Of a stretch of DNA of 64,000 nucleotides, positions 32,500 through 43,900 are shown in pieces. A program made the position numbers and the translations under genes. A model generated the notes under the pieces. That model saw only the letters and a program-made list of their open reading frames with translations. It did not search any database and was not told the origin of the DNA. Every line of letters begins with the position of its first letter. The first letter of the stretch is position 1. Source of the stretch: Dicyema japonicum (taxonomy: Eukaryota; Dicyemida; Rhombozoa; Dicyemidae); the NCBI GenBank assembly GCA_011109175.1, contig RDEW01000027.1, positions 860,277 to 924,276 on the forward strand, read 5' to 3'.

Positions 32500-33960
32500 C
32501 CCACTTCTTGACCTCTTCTACATGAGTGGACATTTTAACGTAAGTGGAATTTCAGAATCCTCCTTGAATATTTCACTAGCGATCTTACCGTTTTCCGGAA
32601 GTACACCGAGAATTCGGCAAAAGAACTCTTTTCGAGGTGTCAATCTTTAAAATTGATATTTATTACTCCACATGAATGATCTTGTTTCCATCTTCCCTAC
32701 CTCACCAGTTACTTAATTTAATGTATTAACCCGGGAACCACATAAAGGAGGATGAGTTATCAGCTTTTTATTTTTTCGATGCTCATTCCAAGCTTCTCCT
32801 ACGGTTTGTCTGAACCTTGGCTTAATTTACATTAAAGGAAAAGGTTTCTTTCGATATCTTGGGTAGGATTCCAGATATGATTTGACTTCCCCCGAAAAAT
32901 CCTCGAAATCAAGGGTTCCATAATTGACGCGACGTTTGACTTTTTCGTAGCAGCGAGGTGGGTGTCCGCTTCAGGCATCTCCATAAGATTTCGAGGCATG
33001 ATTATATCATCTTCAATTTACCCTGCGCAGATGTGAGGTGATGAGTCCAGCAGACGATCAATACCGAACAGGTGCAAACAAATTATTTGTATAAAAGTTA
33101 CAACGAAGTGATGGAAGATTCCGAGGAGTCCTTAACATTCTTATCTTTTGGATCTTCGAAGCTATAAGGTCCCTTTGATGTGTAAATGATGCGAGAAAAT
33201 CAAGGGTAATTCTGTAGATGGAGCGGTCTTCTTTGTTGAAATCATGCAGTAATCAAATAAACTTCTTAGATTATCCTCGAATAGGTGAACATTCTTGGTG
33301 AGGCTTATAGACGGTTTTTTGAGAACCAAAGACTCTCCAGATTAAGTGTCTCTTACATGGTTCGTGTCGCTTTCTTAGGTTTTCGATGTCTCGTTGAAAC
33401 TATGATGTTGTTAGCGCGACACTAAAAATTGGTGTTTGAAGCTTCTGGAGTGTGAAGTCCACTAAGGAATAAGTTGAAAAACGTCAGAGATAGCGAAGAT
33501 CTTTGCTGGATTCGTTTGAGAAGTATCGCGATTTTGATTATCTAACATCACTTGTCCTCTACAGCCAGCATTACTTGAGATTATGGAGGATAGATTGCAG
33601 GAAGCATTTGCTGCTAGGATCTTTCGGGAGATCAAGTCAAAGCCTTCTCTATATCGATCGAGACCGAAACAGTTCTTTCGTATGGAATATAAGTATTTGG
33701 GTAGTCAGCAATAAATTTAACTAGTTTGGTAAAGTGAGTTGTTCTCAAGCACGTGTGATGATTAAGATCTGTCAATAGAAGGAAATTTATTTTGTTTCCG
33801 TCGACGATAAATTAAAGATTTGAGTTATCAGCATTTCAGATGATCCCTTGTGTTTTAGTTTGTGGATGGATGTATTATCTGATCTTCAAAACGACACTTT
33901 CTTAATCTTTCTAATGGTAGAATGTTATGAACTTTTGTTTCCAATGATTAATTTGAGACA
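32500..33960 (-). pseudogene. probable decayed LINE reverse transcriptase
   Basis: Minus-strand frames contain VSVSIDIEKAF near 33665, an RT motif 3-like stretch, and SISLTKNVHLF about 400 bp downstream. No long open frame remains. The call rests mainly on the single DIEKAF motif and on LINE-rich surroundings. Confidence 0.35.
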
Positions 33961-34049
33961 TCCAGGTATCGTTCTGAGCCCTTTGTACGTTGTTCCTCCA
34001 TGTTTTCTTTTTGACTGAACGCAGTTTCTAATGACAGCGGATCTATCCG

Positions 34050-34390
34050 AAAGATGGACTTTTCCGCTAAGGTTATTCCTATAGTAATAACGAGGGAAGG
34101 AATTGCAACAAAGTACCACAAGGGTTATCTGAAGCAGTTGGGGGTAGATAGGAAGCTCCAGCCCTATCTACAGTCCACTGTAATAAAGCGGACCCTAGAG
34201 AGTCTGACACTGGAGTATAGGAGGCAGAGCCCTGAGATGCCATATGGGCAGAGGGTTCAATTGGACAAGTCGCTCTCGGAGTTGTATCAGCAACCAGAAT
34301 CGAACCTGCCTGAGGAGGTTGGCGAACAGGCAGGCGAGGACGGTTGTTGATTATTAAATATATTATCTTTTTTATTGTTGGTTTAGAACC
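34050..34390 (+). pseudogene. LINE C-terminal fragment
   Basis: A 98-codon frame begins VIPIVITREGIATKYHKGYL, matching the I-PVI...G segment near the C-terminus of LINE proteins (compare VKIISPVITWDG at 21740). It ends at 34350 with an AT-rich 3' tail. Base composition is more GC-rich than the surroundings. Confidence 0.5.
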
Positions 34391-34398
34391 CACTTTAT

Positions 34399-34929
34399 TT
34401 AACAATTTGGTTTAGTCTCCCACATACTACCCCATGTGGAAAGCATTTCCGCGTCCTGCTGGGAACATACACTATGGCCATTTTCGTGTAGGCGACGGTA
34501 AAACAATCTGCAATTAAACTCAAACAGATTATTTTCTCTCCTTTTCATACACCGACTTTCATGTGTATAGACTTTCCTTTTATACACCATTATTGCCCCC
34601 TCTAACTCCACCTTTGCCCTCCTCAACTCTTTGAGGTCCCATTTGGGAACACAGAGTTTACTAATTAGCCCCTTTACTATAGGCGGTGCTTTTCCTCTAA
34701 CCCCTCTCGCCACACTACTTATGTGCCCCTCCAGTGCTTCCAGCTCAGTCTGTCTCCAAGCAATCTTGGCACAGATCTGCTCCCTCCATTTACTGGGTGT
34801 TCTGGGCTTGTCCGTCAGTTCCTCATGGGTGATCTGTGCTGCATACAGCACTAGGAAAATTTCACCCAGTGACCCTTCTGGCTTAGTCTCCACTGTATAA
34901 GCCACAGCCTTATTGATACAGGTTAACAC
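34399..34929 (-). pseudogene. LINE N-terminal/linker fragment
   Basis: A 176-codon open frame contains WREQICAKIAWRQTELEALE, a Lys/Arg-rich middle, and NLFEFNCRLFYRRLHENGHS followed by a TWGSMWE motif. The F--N-K-FYR-L ... W--MWE pattern lies just before the RT domain in several LINE clades. It faces the fragment at 34050 tail to tail. Confidence 0.5.
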
Positions 34930-35577
34930 TACTCCATTAACTTACTATGAGGGATCTTGCGAACAAATCCAGGTTCCTCATGTGGGACATCTGCCGCTGC
35001 AGCAAGATTCCGCGCAAAGACCTTATAAACATGGTTGAGCTGCAACGTATCACAGCTCTAGTGCTCGTGCTCTCCTTGACAGTTGTGGTCATCTGTTCCC
35101 CACTCCTTTAGATCAGTACCCTCTTTGCCTACAGCCATTCTCTTGAGTTCACTCACAGATATAGCAGTACTGAATCTGCCACTGCAGAGCTCCGCCAAGT
35201 ATGGACAACAATTTCAGGGCATTCGGGATAGCCTGCTACGTGCATGAAGGACTACCTGCCTCACCCATTCTTTTTGGTCAGCTGCCACAACGCTCTCGGA
35301 TATGGCAAGAATTATATTCATACCATCAGGTAACACAAGTGACCCTTCTCCTTTTTTCCTTTCAACATTTTTATTTTTACCAACTCGAGAGAGTTTTAAC
35401 GTCACCGAATCGAAAGCATTTCAAAAATGAATAAAAAATAAATATTTTAAATAAAAAACATTTAATTGTGAAATATTAGTTTAATATTTTCAATAAATTG
35501 TGTATCTAAGGACAAATATTTTCAATAAATTGTGTATCTTTTTTTGGTTGAGGTGGTGACGTCCCTCTACTTGCACT

Positions 35578-37278
35578 ATGTCTTCTTCGTATTGCTTACC
35601 AGTTTCTCCCCTCACTCTTGGATCCCTCAACTGCCGAGGCCTCAATCAGTGCTACAAGAAACAACAATTGGCGCGTGATCTGAGTAAATACAACATCTCT
35701 GTCTGTTGTTTGCAAGAGACGAAAATAACCGAACAATCTGCAGAACTGTTTCAGAATTTTTACCTTTTGACCCTCACACCAGACTGCAGGCACTATGGGC
35801 TCGGATTTGCTGTTCATCGGCACTTGTTTCACTGTGTCTCAAGAGTATGGGCAGTATCTGACCGTGTCGCGGTGTTACAAATCAAATGCGGAAACAAACT
35901 CAACTCAGTGATCTCCATCATAAATGTATATGCCCCAACCGGAGCACGTGTATCAACGAATATCGAAGAACTGGATACGTTTTACTCTACTCTCACAAGT
36001 GTGTACAACTCACTTTCATCCTCTTACTTTCTTTTTATCGCCGGGGACTGGAACGCCAGGGCCGGAAAAGCAAGACCTGGTGAAACGTGTATTGGATCCC
36101 ACGGTAGAAACCGCCGTAACATCCCCGGAGAGGCATTAATACAATTTTGCACGGCATTCAACCTACTCATATGCAACACTTGTTTCAAGCACCCGGCAAG
36201 ACACAGGACCACGTGGGTTGGTACCAGAAAAGGCAAATCTGGAAACACAGTCAATATATACAATCAGATCGACTATATTATCTGCAAGCAACATCAGAAG
36301 GCCCTCCTACAGGACTCGAGATCTTACGGTGGACTTGAAACAAGTAGCGATCATAAACTTGTGGTCGCCCGGCTAGTACTTAAAAGAATCCATGGAATAC
36401 ACGGGAAACACAAAGGCCTTACCTCAGTACGTTTCGACACTGAGAGGTTACGCTACGAAGAATCCACCAAATGTCGTTATAGTGCAGTTCTGAGAGATAG
36501 CATCAACAGTATTAACCAAAATCAGCCGACAAACAGCTTATGGGATGAAATAGTGGTTGCTATCCAAAACACAGCCTTTAGTGTGCTTGGTCACATCACC
36601 AAATCTCGTCACAAACAATGTAATCCGGATATCGGACAACTCTCTGTAACACAGAAAGAGCTCAGACTCCGGATGGAAAACACAAACGCTCCGGAAGATA
36701 TCAAAGTACTGCGCACCCAGAGAGGGAGAGTCTTAACGAAGATCAAACAAATACAAAGATTCCTTGCCAAAAATGAAGCTGAGGAGAAAATCTCAGACAT
36801 ATTAAAGTACAAGAACGGACCAAGAATGTTCAAAGCAATCCGGCTTCTTAGCAGAGAAAACTGTCCAATTTCGTTAACTGTCCATGACAACCTTGGTCAC
36901 GACGTTATCGGGACCATTAACAAAGCAAACGTTCTGGCATCCCATTTTGACCTTATGTTCAACAAACAGGACGCGGCTGACCAAGCAATGAAATCTCGGA
37001 AGTCTTACAAGTACACTCTAACTAGCCCTATTACCATATCCGAAACTCAACAAGCTATTAAAAAATTAAATACCGGAAGATCTGCCGGACCAGACTTCAT
37101 TACTGCAGAACTTTTACAATACGGCCCGGAGGAGCTAATTGAAATGATTACTAACATTTTCAACCGGTCTCTCGAGGGTGCAGATGAACTGGAACTGGGA
37201 AAAGGGTGGCTAATTCCACTACAAAAACCGGGAAAAAGTAAAGGCCCCCTCACAACTTCAGACCTATTATACTCCTAA
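35578..37278 (+). CDS. RTE-like LINE polyprotein, endonuclease and RT N-part
   Basis: The 566-codon frame starts with an APE-type endonuclease. Motifs in order: LGSLNCRGLNQ (residue 16), CCLQETK (about 44), INVYAPTG (about 118), FIAGDWNARAG (about 152), QIDYIIC (about 228), SSDHKLVVARL (about 258). A linker with RLLSREN follows, then the RT begins with LNTGRSAGPDFITAELL and WLIPLQKPGK (about 546). The frame then ends prematurely: a single base appears to be missing in the CACAACTTC run near 37255, after which the protein continues in the next frame at 37260. Active-site residues of the endonuclease look intact. Confidence 0.9.
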   Translation: MSSSYCLPVSPLTLGSLNCRGLNQCYKKQQLARDLSKYNISVCCLQETKITEQSAELFQNFYLLTLTPDCRHYGLGFAVHRHLFHCVSRVWAVSDRVAVLQIKCGNKLNSVISIINVYAPTGARVSTNIEELDTFYSTLTSVYNSLSSSYFLFIAGDWNARAGKARPGETCIGSHGRNRRNIPGEALIQFCTAFNLLICNTCFKHPARHRTTWVGTRKGKSGNTVNIYNQIDYIICKQHQKALLQDSRSYGGLETSSDHKLVVARLVLKRIHGIHGKHKGLTSVRFDTERLRYEESTKCRYSAVLRDSINSINQNQPTNSLWDEIVVAIQNTAFSVLGHITKSRHKQCNPDIGQLSVTQKELRLRMENTNAPEDIKVLRTQRGRVLTKIKQIQRFLAKNEAEEKISDILKYKNGPRMFKAIRLLSRENCPISLTVHDNLGHDVIGTINKANVLASHFDLMFNKQDAADQAMKSRKSYKYTLTSPITISETQQAIKKLNTGRSAGPDFITAELLQYGPEELIEMITNIFNRSLEGADELELGKGWLIPLQKPGKSKGPLTTSDLLYS

Positions 37279-38519
37279 CCTCCATACGAAAAACATTATC
37301 CCTCATTGCTTTAAACCGAATAAAGGAGAGGGTGAACATATTTCTTTCGGACGGCCAAAGTGGATTCCGGACGGGCAGGTCCACGGCTGACGTGGTATGG
37401 GGGCACAGGTGGTATTGTGCCCTGTGCCAAAAATACAAAAAATCTATTGAGATACTTGGTATCGACATGTCCCGTGCGTTCGACTCGGTGGACCGTGGAA
37501 AACTTATGGAAGTGTTGGAGAGTTTTCTACTGCCTGACGATGTCAAAATAATACACTTACTCATGCGGAACACTCAACTTGCCGTCAAAATTGGTGACTC
37601 TACCTCTAACTTTTTTTCGACCTCACGTGGAGTTCCACAGGGGGACTCACTATCCCCGGTCCTCTTTATTGTCTACCTTGAGGCCGCACTAAGAGAGTTC
37701 AGACCCCTGGTTGGCAACAATTATAACGAGATAATCTACGCGGACGACCTGGACTTTGTTTCTGAGGATATTCAAGTACTTCAACACATGCTTAACGTTC
37801 TTCCACACGTATTCTCGAAATGGTTCTTAACCGTTAACACCGATAAAACAGAGTTCACAACACTTACACGCAATGATCGAAGATCGGACGAGTCTTGGAG
37901 AAAGCAAAAGAAGGTGGGTTCGCTTCTCGGGGACTCAGAAGATGTTTCTCGGAGGAAAATCCTCGCAATGTGTGCACTAAAGAAAGTATCGAATATGTGG
38001 GGTCATAAGAAGAGGATGGGATTAAACACCAAACTCAGAATATATAAGGCTTTTGTCATCCCCGTCCTGACCTACAATTCAGGCACTTGGGGAATCTCTA
38101 AACAAGAGATGGACCGTCTTGACGCTTTCCACAGGACACAATTGAAATCAGTAATCAAGATCAAGTGGCCTAAGAAGATCTCAAACAATGACCTCTACTC
38201 GAAGTGCAAATCTGGTATACTATCCGAGGAGATCTTCAGATCAAGATGGAGTCTCTTTGGACATATCTTACGTCTAAATGCTCAAGTACCCGCGAATATC
38301 GCCATGGAAAACTACTTAATGCATACGGGAGCCGGTTTCCGTGGAAGACCAAGAGTCACACTCCCAACTATTTTGAATGGAGACCTGTCGGCTGTGGGAC
38401 TGAAGCTCACTTCCGCAGACGACCTAGATACCTTAAGGGAACTGGCACGAAGTAGAGGGTCCTGGAAAAGGCTGATAGAGAGGATGGCTAGAAATACGGC
38501 ACAAGGGAGGCTTGATTAA
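37260..38519 (+). CDS. RTE-like LINE polyprotein, RT C-part (after frameshift)
   Basis: Continues the upstream frame after one lost base; the first ATG is at 37332. RT motifs: GQSGFRTGRSTADVVWGH, IDMSRAFDSVDR, SRGVPQGDSLSPVLFIVYLE, IIYADDLDFVS with the YADD catalytic box, and WFLTVNTDKTEF. The C-terminal domain has YKAFVIPVLTYNSGTW, FRSRWSLFGHILRLN and GRPRVTLPTILNGDL. Intact to the stop. Apart from the frameshift this copy could be active, and that frameshift may be a sequencing error. Confidence 0.88.
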   Translation, partial: RPIILLTSIRKTLSLIALNRIKERVNIFLSDGQSGFRTGRSTADVVWGHRWYCALCQKYKKSIEILGIDMSRAFDSVDRGKLMEVLESFLLPDDVKIIHLLMRNTQLAVKIGDSTSNFFSTSRGVPQGDSLSPVLFIVYLEAALREFRPLVGNNYNEIIYADDLDFVSEDIQVLQHMLNVLPHVFSKWFLTVNTDKTEFTTLTRNDRRSDESWRKQKKVGSLLGDSEDVSRRKILAMCALKKVSNMWGHKKRMGLNTKLRIYKAFVIPVLTYNSGTWGISKQEMDRLDAFHRTQLKSVIKIKWPKKISNNDLYSKCKSGILSEEIFRSRWSLFGHILRLNAQVPANIAMENYLMHTGAGFRGRPRVTLPTILNGDLSAVGLKLTSADDLDTLRELARSRGSWKRLIERMARNTAQGRLD

Positions 38520-38579
38520 TTTTATGACTTCTCGGGAGTGCTTTAAATAATAAATATAATAATAATAATCTAAGGACAA

Positions 38580-39292
38580 ATGTCTGGCGATGAATTCGAA
38601 AGTTTTGAAACCAAAGTAGACGAAATCAGTAAAAAATAAAATAATTATAATCAGCAAGGTTGATTAAAGACATGAATTCACCAAACGAAGAAATTCAACT
38701 GAGAGCTCTAGAAGAAGCCGATAAATACTGCCAGCAAACTCAAGGTTAAACAAAATCAATTTTTTAGGCAAAACTACAAGATTTGACAGGAATATTTTTA
38801 ACAAACCTAAAAAAGATGACGAATCACACCAAAGTAGTTCTCGGAGTAACTTTCAGACCAATTCTTGATGTCAATGGAGGAGGATGCCAAGCGGAGAAGT
38901 CTTGACCGTAAAAAACGTTACCAAAAGCCAACGTATTGAAAGATAAAGGAGTGGAGGATTACAAGAGTGGAAACTATGAAAATTTTACTGAAGTTGTCTA
39001 TTCTACAACTTTAGGCGTTGAAAATGACTAAAGATTACGGTGAAGTTTATTTTTTTATGGAATGCGAGGACAGGTACTACTGATGATGGAAAGGTTCGAA
39101 GACGCATTGAAGGACTGCGAATCATGCTTAGAAGTTATCTTTAATATTATTTTAGTTAACCTGTGATAAAAAAGTCTGTGTAAGAAAGCTCAAGTGTCTT
39201 ATAAAGTTGGGAAGAGACCGAGAAGCATATTCATACTTGGGAGAATGTATCAAACTATTTCCAAGCTATGAGGAACTGTTTAATAGTAATCA
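38580..39292 (+). pseudogene. TTC12: TTC12-like gene, 5' and 3' disrupted by LINEs
   Basis: TTC12 is a TPR/armadillo co-chaperone for ciliary dynein arm assembly. The ATG lies at 38580, immediately after the LINE. Spliced with microintrons (for example 26 nt ending at 38656, then about 23 nt) it reads VDEI-TRLIKDMNSPNEEIQ, close to human VDEISNLIQEMNSDD. MEEDAKRRSLDRKKRYQK, LKDKGVEDYKSGNYE and LLMMERFEDALKDCESCLE follow (TPR1-2), then ...VCVRKLKCLIKLGRDREAYS. At about 39290 it runs into LINE RT sequence. Two frame breaks lie near 38925 and in a T7 run near 39050. The armadillo C-terminal half is absent from the window. Confidence 0.75.
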
Positions 39293-40312
39293 CAGATGGC
39301 TTCAACATGAAGACGCACTTACGTCTATAGATATACAGAAAGCCTTCGACTCGGTTTCGAAGATTCTCCTAACAAAGAAGATCTTTAACTCAAATTTACA
39401 TCCGAGCGTCATGCTATGGCTGGAAAATTTCTTAAATGGCCGACGTGGAAGAGTCCGGATTGGAAAAATTACTTCAAAATCAAGACTACTCCCTAATGGG
39501 GTCCCACAAAGCTACCCTCTGTCTCCTCTCTTATTTAACTTATTTCTACACGATTTACCTAATGATCAGGACACCATGTTTTTATCTTATGCGGACGACA
39601 TGATTATCGCTGCAAGGAACAAATCTGCTGCCAGAGCTGTGGCGGTGGTTCAGTCACACCTCAAACAGGTGTATGACTGGCTATCCAGAAATTTGCTGTC
39701 TGTGTCTGCATCCAAGTCTCAGTTCACGCTATTTACTACGGACAGAAGATTTAAAGGTGGACTTGAGATATTCCTCGGAAACATTCCCATCCCTTATAAA
39801 CGAATCCAGAAGATCCTTGGAGTAACTTTCGATAGAAGCCATCGTAAAGAAGAGCCCCTTCCTTCCTACTGCTTGGATCAGCAAAGTAAACCTTCAAGTT
39901 ATTGCGCCGACGATTGAATATGCTTGTTCTGTCTGGAGATTCGCCATTCCTACTACGAGGGTGGAGCGTGTGAATTCTCTCAGACGGAAAATCATGAGGC
40001 AAATACAATCAGACTCCACATCCGTCCCCAGTCTGCTTTCAGAGGAGACGACAGTGAGAAATGGCCTGGGCTTCCTACGTATTTGAAATAAGCTAGGAAA
40101 CCCATTCAGAGAGAGGGTGGTTCATGCAGAGGAATTCAGATCGGCATTAAAAAAGTGCACTCAGATAGAATTCCTTTGCAGAAATAAAAGAAGACACCTC
40201 AGAAACGATGTTGGTTCACTGGCGAGCATTCGAAAAGAATTCGAGAGATGTTGGAGGCAGGGATCACTTAATTTAGCAAGTTAATTCCTTCTTTCTTGGG
40301 GTTTAAAATAAA
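39290..40312 (+). pseudogene. 5'-truncated LINE RT fused in frame to TTC12 exon
   Basis: From 39290 the open frame that began in TTC12 (39207) continues into RT: SIDIQKAFDSVSKILLTKKI, LPNGVPQSYPLSPLLFNLFL, LSYADDMIIAARNKS and IQKILGVTFDRSHRKEEPL, stopping at 39917. Later frames give the connection domain, and the shared LINE 3' end GGGATCACTTAATTTAGC is at 40261, with an AAATAAATAAATG tail. The Jockey-like family is that of 3730 and 60240. RT motif 1-2 is deleted. Confidence 0.85.
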
Positions 40313-40999
40313 ATAAATAAATGAAATGTTTTCTGAAAAAAATTTTTTTTCTTAGTTTGAGTATTGACCTCGCAGCTCTGGACTGTGATATAATTTAACT
40401 CATTAATAAAAATGGCAAAGAACGGCGCCAGTTATGACTGCTTGTGCTGTGCTTACCAAATATTGTAAGCTTGGAGTTAATAAATAAATAGTACGTTGGG
40501 GAGGATTTGAATTATTGAAAAAGCCAACGATATACTGATTGAAATTAGAGAGATGTGTAGGTGTTGAGGACGAATAATGTATTATTTATTCATAAAAGGA
40601 AGATGCAAAAAGAACGAAAGACATCTCGTGCATCGTCCAGTTTATATCCATGTGTTTGGTGAGAAAGAAGAGCTTCGAATAAATCACATTTATTTATTTG
40701 ATAAGCTCAGATATACCATAAGAAGTTTAGAGTTAGTTGACGTTTATTATATATAACTCCCACGGTGGATTCAGACTTTCCTACCACCATGTCCATCCAT
40801 ATCCGTCATTAGTAGAACCCTTTCACTGGAGTAGGAAAGAGATAGATCTTTGCTATCTGGTCTCCGAATAAATGAATTTTGAATTTTTGATTTTAATTTT
40901 AAATAAACTCATAATTTTTTTTATAATTTAACCTAATTTGAATTAACCAACTCATTAATCATTTTAGTATTATTTAAAACAACAAACAGTGAGGTAAGT
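40313..40999. other. intergenic with R1 tail at 40410-40495 (+)
   Basis: Contains the R1 hairpin GCTTACCAAATATTGTAAGC (40451-40470) and a GGAGTTAATAAATAAATAG tail but little of the upstream R1 body. The rest is AT-rich without genes. Confidence 0.5.
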
Positions 41000-43900
41000 T
41001 CACATGCAAGTTTTGCAATAGCAGGAAGCATATTTGGGGATTTTTACTCGCTTACTACTTTCACCACATTTCATGTCGAAAAATATAAGTGGATCGTTTT
41101 TATCAACTATACCTCCACAACACTTGCAGTCGTTCTGAAAGTGCACATTTGCGTTCCAAATTAAAATTTAAAATACTTTAAAATTCACTACTGTCCCAGA
41201 ATCGCAGTTTCCCCCACAATATGAATATGTTACGTTGTTGGAGGAGCATTCGCTATTTCTAAAGACTTCAGTCGTAGTCTTGAGACCACAATTTATCTTC
41301 TAAAACTGGAAATCTTTGAATAACCTCTGGAAGCACAGATCTCGATGTTTATATCAGTTATTTCGATTACATTATCTAAATATTGGTCCTTCTTCGTAAA
41401 GATGAAGGTTATTTGCTGAGCCAAAATTGGCTTCATGAACAGTAGGGATGATTTCTGAGGATATCGAACAATCATAGTCTAAGCATTAGTCTCATGGATG
41501 ACCTGATCGTGTTCAAGCCCGTCGGCAGATTCAAGAAGTACTTGAATGCTTGAAATAAACGTGTTTTTAGATTTTAGATCAAGGGATATGATTTCAAATT
41601 CTTGCTTGAACTTCACTGTGAAATTCGCGTTGTTTTCTCGGGCAAACCACCCTTCCTCAGAGAGAAGATCCATTGGTGATTCTTCACTGGATGTTACTTG
41701 GAAGTGATCTTTGTTTTCTTGTGTAAATATAGAAACAGCATTGCAAGCTAAATTCTCAGATCAAAAATTACTTTCCGGGTATTTTATGGTGGTCTTCGGT
41801 ATTTCTAACGATTACAACAAAATTTACCGTCGACTTTATTTTTAAAGCATCCCCTGACCACAAACTTATTGACAGAAACAGAAGAGTCAGTGAATTTTAG
41901 GATGAGCGTGTCAGTCAAAAAAGTTGCATTTTCAGTTTCAATATGATCAAATTTGACCAAACCACTCAAAGTTAACAAATTAGTCTAATTCTGCTTAAAA
42001 CTTACTACCTTGTAATATTTTTGTCCCATGTACTCATGTTCGATGTTTAACGAAACAAAGTTTTGGTTTGGGACAGTGAATTCGATTTCAGTGATAGTCG
42101 CTTCTAAATGTCTTGGGAATTCCAATTTTAAAAATGGGTTGATGTCATGAAGACGAGGAATCCATTCCTTCAATCAATTTCATCAAAATTACAATTTCGT
42201 TGGAGAATATGTTGGAAGGATGTGAATCTACTTGGAAACTCGAAGCTGAAATTAGCACGTGTTCATAATTTTGAGAACTGGCAATTTCAGTTACTTTATT
42301 TAGACAGGCTAAACAAATAAAAAGAGCACTACCAGTAGGGGGATGTTTACAAGACACAGTGACGTTTAATGGTTTTTTGGTAGTGGTTGCTATAAATTAA
42401 AATGAACAATACAAATAGTGGAGACATTAGATATCACGACGTCTAAAAATTAAAAAAAATAAAAACTATCGTCTGAACAGCCCACAATATCAACAGAAAT
42501 AACTCTAAGGTTAGGACATGAGGAAATGTTGTAAAAATATCCACAGTTGAATTTAATGGATAAATATTGTACTACGAGAGGACCTGAAGAACCAAAATTC
42601 ACGTGTAAATTATGTGAAGAAAAATCGAGTTGATAAGTCTCAAATTAATAAAAATAATACGGAATGGTATTTTAACTCGTTGGAATAATTCCCCGTTTAA
42701 AATTTCGACGGAGATGACACCAGACAGCTGAATATTTAAAGATAATATTTTTGGATTGAATAATTTAAATCGGAAAGTAAGAAACGGGTCCTCTGACTCA
42801 GTAGTCCAAAATCCGGAGTCAGTAAAAATGTTAGAGACAGGATGATCGAGGGTGGAAGGACTAGAATGAACCTCAATGAGTGATCTAGGAAATTCAGAAG
42901 GTGGAGAAGAACAATAATCTAGAGAAAATAAAAATAATTACTAGGTAGAGAACGGGAGAAGTCAAAGCAGAAACTGTGGAAGATTTAAGCGTAGAAGATT
43001 TTTGAGTAGATGAAAACTTAGCTGTGGTCGGAGTAGAATATTCGAAAGTTGAAGGTTTGTTTTCAGCTTAAAAATTATTAGAATAAGAATTTACTTGTAA
43101 TCGATGGCAAAGGAAACGTGGTTTTAATTCAGTAGATCGGGAAGGCAAAATCAATTCTGTAGAGTGAATTTTAGTAGTTTTAAATGTTGGTTCAGGCAAC
43201 TGTTTAGATGTAGGTGATTGAGTAGAAGATTTTGTTTCAAAGGTAGTTAATTCTTATTTACCATTTAAAATGATATAGCTCACCTGTAATTGTAGGAATA
43301 ATTTTTGTAGTAGCTTTCTCAGTTAAAATAGTTGGAATAAACTTTTCAGTTGTTACAGGTTCTGTTGTGAACATCTCTTCTGTAGTAAAGAATTCTGTAG
43401 TATAGAATTCCGTAGTAAAATCTGAAGTTGTCGTGATCTCTTCTAAACATAACGAACATTATATTCTTAACGAGTTATTGTAGGCATAATATTCGTTGTT
43501 TCCATTTCAGTAACATATGGCGGTATTATTTTTTGTGTTGTTTGTGATTCTGTAGTGTAAATTGGAATTTCTGTGGTAGAACCAAGAGTTTCTGTTGTAG
43601 TTATCTCTTCTAAACAATATGAACAATATATTCTTAACGCGTTATCGTAGGCATAATTTTCGTTGTTTCCTTTTCAGTAACAATTGGCGGTATTATTTTT
43701 TGTGTTGTTTGTGATTCTGTAGTGTGAGTTGGAATTTCTGTGGTAGAACCAAGAGTTTCAGTTGTAGTTATCTCTTCTAAACAATATAAACAATATATTC
43801 TTAACTCGTTATTGTAGGCATGATTTTTGTTGTTTCCTTTTAGTAACAATTGACGGAATTATTTTTTGTGTTGTTTGTGATTCTGTAATGTAAATTGGAA

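Larger units (their letters stand above)
35504..38581 (+). mobile_element. nearly complete RTE-like LINE with TSD
   Basis: Bounded by a 14-bp direct repeat ATCTAAGGACAAAT at 35504-35517 and 38568-38581. The element proper runs from about 35540 to a (TAA)n-type tail at 38546-38568. Between the 5' TSD and the element lies a 22-26 bp copy of upstream flanking sequence (35514-35539 repeats 35482-35507). It encodes an endonuclease-RT polyprotein split by one frameshift and lands directly on the start codon of the TTC12-like gene. Confidence 0.9.

Noticed and set aside
34054-34350. Host gene on the plus strand
   Set aside because: The VIPIVIT...G segment matches LINE C-termini and the frame is followed by an AT-rich retroelement-like tail.
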